Part shown: positions 62,730 to 64,000 of the stretch, in pieces
How positions within the stretch are numbered: the first letter of the stretch is position 1
How the letters are laid out: each line of letters starts with the position of its first letter
Program-made: the position numbers and the translations under genes
NCBI RefSeq assembly: GCF_017726655.1
Contig: NZ_CP072309.1
Location: 551,501-615,500 of the forward strand
Reading direction: 5' to 3'
DNA length: 64,000 nt
Source: Agrobacterium tumefaciens
Lineage (GTDB): Bacteria; Pseudomonadota; Alphaproteobacteria; Rhizobiales; Rhizobiaceae
Notes under the pieces: generated by a model
Seen by the model: the letters and a program-made list of their open reading frames with translations, nothing else
The model's database searches: none
What the model was told of the DNA's origin: nothing

Positions 62730-63722
62730 ATGGTTACGAAATTGGCACTGCTCGGCGCTGGACGGATAGGCAAGGTCCACGCCAAGGCGATCACGACCGA
62801 TAGCCGGGCGCAACTGGTGGCCGTGGTTGACGCCATGCCCGGCGCTGCGGAAGCGATCGCCAAGGAAGCGCAGTGCAAGGTCAGCACGATTGATGAGGTT
62901 CTGGCCGATAAGACGATCGACGCGGTCATCATCTGCACGCCCACCAATACCCACGCTGACCTGATCGAGCGCTTTGCGCGCGCCGGCAAGGCAATCTTCT
63001 GCGAAAAGCCCGTCGATCTCGATGTCGCCCGCGCGGAAGCCTGCGCCAAGGTGGTCGAAGAAACCGGCGCGAAAGTGATGCTTGGCTTCAACCGCCGCTT
63101 CGACCCGCATTTTCAGGCCGTTCACAAGGCCATCGAAGACGGCCGCATCGGCAAGGTGGAGATGGTCACCATTACCAGCCGCGACCCCGGCCCGCCGCCA
63201 GCCGAATATATCAAGGTTTCCGGCGGTATATTTCGCGACATGACGATCCACGATTTCGACATGGCCCGTTTCCTGCTGGGCGAAGAAGTGGAAAGCGTGT
63301 TCGCCACCGGCTCCGTTCTCGTTAATCCGGAGATCGGCGCACTCGGCGATTTCGATAGCGCCAGCATCATTCTGACGACGAAAAGCGGCAGACAGGCAAT
63401 CATCTCTAACTCTCGTCGCGCGACCTATGGTTACGACCAGCGCATCGAAGTGCACGGCTCGCTCGGTTCGGCAGCGGCCGAAAACCAGCGCCCGGTTTCC
63501 ATCGAGATCGCCAACGCGGACGGATACACCCGTCCACCGCTGCATGATTTCTTTATGACACGCTATACGGCTGCTTATGCCGCCGAAATCACCGCCTTCA
63601 TCGACAGCATCGAAAACAACGTCGCGCCCTCGCCCTCCATTGGGGACGGCCTGACCGCATTGAAACTCGCCGATGCCGCCCTGAAATCGGTGGCCTCGAA
63701 GGCAGCCGTGACGATTAGCTGA
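62730..63722 (+). CDS. idhA: Inositol 2-dehydrogenase
   Basis: 330 residues with GGAGGAAAG directly before the ATG. Gfo/Idh/MocA family: N-terminal Rossmann motif LALLGAGRIGKVHAKAI near 5-21, then CEKPVDL with the catalytic Lys at 93, and FRDMTIHDFDMARFLLG with Asp170 and His174 completing the K-D-H triad of IolG. GFNRRFDPHF near 119-128 is also typical. It oxidises myo-inositol to 2-keto-myo-inositol with NAD+, the first step of inositol catabolism. Other iol genes would be expected near by but are not in this window. Confidence 0.92.
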   Translation: MVTKLALLGAGRIGKVHAKAITTDSRAQLVAVVDAMPGAAEAIAKEAQCKVSTIDEVLADKTIDAVIICTPTNTHADLIERFARAGKAIFCEKPVDLDVARAEACAKVVEETGAKVMLGFNRRFDPHFQAVHKAIEDGRIGKVEMVTITSRDPGPPPAEYIKVSGGIFRDMTIHDFDMARFLLGEEVESVFATGSVLVNPEIGALGDFDSASIILTTKSGRQAIISNSRRATYGYDQRIEVHGSLGSAAAENQRPVSIEIANADGYTRPPLHDFFMTRYTAAYAAEITAFIDSIENNVAPSPSIGDGLTALKLADAALKSVASKAAVTIS

Positions 63723-63747
63723 GACCGTTCTCATCTTCAGCCCGGTT

Positions 63748-63774
63748 TTGTCCCGCGATTATTGAGCGGGACAA
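63748..63774. terminator. Hairpin after inositol dehydrogenase
   Basis: Perfect 9-bp stem TTGTCCCGC/GCGGGACAA with a nine-base loop, 25 bases after the idhA stop. There is no T-run on either strand, so it is more of a transcript-end stabiliser than a textbook terminator. The rest of the right edge (63775-64000) holds nothing I can support. Confidence 0.55.
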
Positions 63775-64000
63775 ACACAATATCCTTCCCCAGGTCGTCC
63801 GCCGAATTCGTCGTCGCTCTTAAAGCAGGCGAAAATGCGCAGATGACGCGTACAGCATCAGCCCAAGCCCGCAGATCGGCTTCTAAAAAGCCGACGCCCG
63901 CCCTTGCATGGCTGCCATTTGAAAAATAAGGTTGTCTGACAAGCTGGAGCCACTTCATATGGCGGGAGCCAGCCTCACCCATGCCTTATTCTCTTTTGCC

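Noticed and set aside
63737-63982. 81-codon minus-strand frame at the right edge
   Set aside because: Overlaps the hairpin after idhA, weak ribosome site, and no family resemblance. It could be real but cannot be supported.

Overview
The window reads as a gene-dense piece of an Agrobacterium-type (Rhizobiaceae) genome. The strongest evidence is a succinoglycan gene block at 10014-23539 in the order exoV-exoW-exoT-exoH-exoK-exoL-exoA-exoM-exoO-exoN-exoP. This matches the Sinorhizobium meliloti exo order, but exoI is absent. In Agrobacterium fabrum C58 this block is on the linear chromosome, so I infer a secondary-chromosome segment of an Agrobacterium; the strain cannot be fixed from sequence alone. 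I see no tRNA, rRNA, CRISPR array, insertion sequence, integrase or phage gene. ORF density, codon use and intergenic style look uniform, so there is no clear genomic island.

Layout. 1-3360: three genes of a peptide/nickel-type ABC importer (permease cut by the left edge, second permease, fused double ATPase). 3481-7423: a 2-hydroxyacid dehydrogenase, a LacI-type regulator, a MarR-type regulator and a creatininase-family hydrolase. 7537-9885: a histidine-rich COG0523 (CobW-type) GTPase followed by a WD40 protein, with a Zur-box-like palindrome upstream; this is a probable zinc-homeostasis unit. 10014-23539: the exo cluster. 23829-27815: a GhrA-like reductase, and a large PAS hybrid histidine kinase on the other strand. 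28180-31332: a glycine-betaine/choline/proline-type ABC importer. 31324-37254: a flavoprotein, YigZ/IMPACT protein, RluA-type pseudouridine synthase, RsmJ methyltransferase, a 61-residue small protein, a PQQ-type sugar dehydrogenase and a poxvirus-type topoisomerase IB.

37259-44935: a NarX/NarL-like two-component pair divergent from a ribose-type sugar ABC importer (binding protein, ATPase, two permeases) plus an SMP-30 lactonase-like enzyme. 44998-46615: RecX, a small cytochrome c and a DUF992 protein. 46863-53821: an FhuCBD-type ferric hydroxamate importer with its TonB-dependent receptor and a divergent LysR regulator. 54059-57803: a phosphoethanolamine transferase, OmpR-type response regulator and sensor kinase, in the pmrCAB arrangement. 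57858-63722: a metabolite:H+ symporter, an RHE_PE00001-type DUF1612 protein, a 76-residue HTH protein, a class III nucleotidyl cyclase, and an inositol 2-dehydrogenase with an IolR-like upstream site.

No wholly new system stands out. The most interesting signals are in non-coding DNA: (i) two ~110-bp dispersed elements with the same architecture (plus a possible third, divergent one); (ii) the exoT-exoH gap where exoI would be, which holds a 15-bp-stem hairpin and an AT-rich palindrome; (iii) strong hairpins between genes of several transport operons; (iv) long spaced inverted or direct repeats that look like operators; and (v) the metal-linked CobW/WD40 pair with its candidate Zur site. All functional statements rest on reading the sequence and family knowledge; no database search was run.
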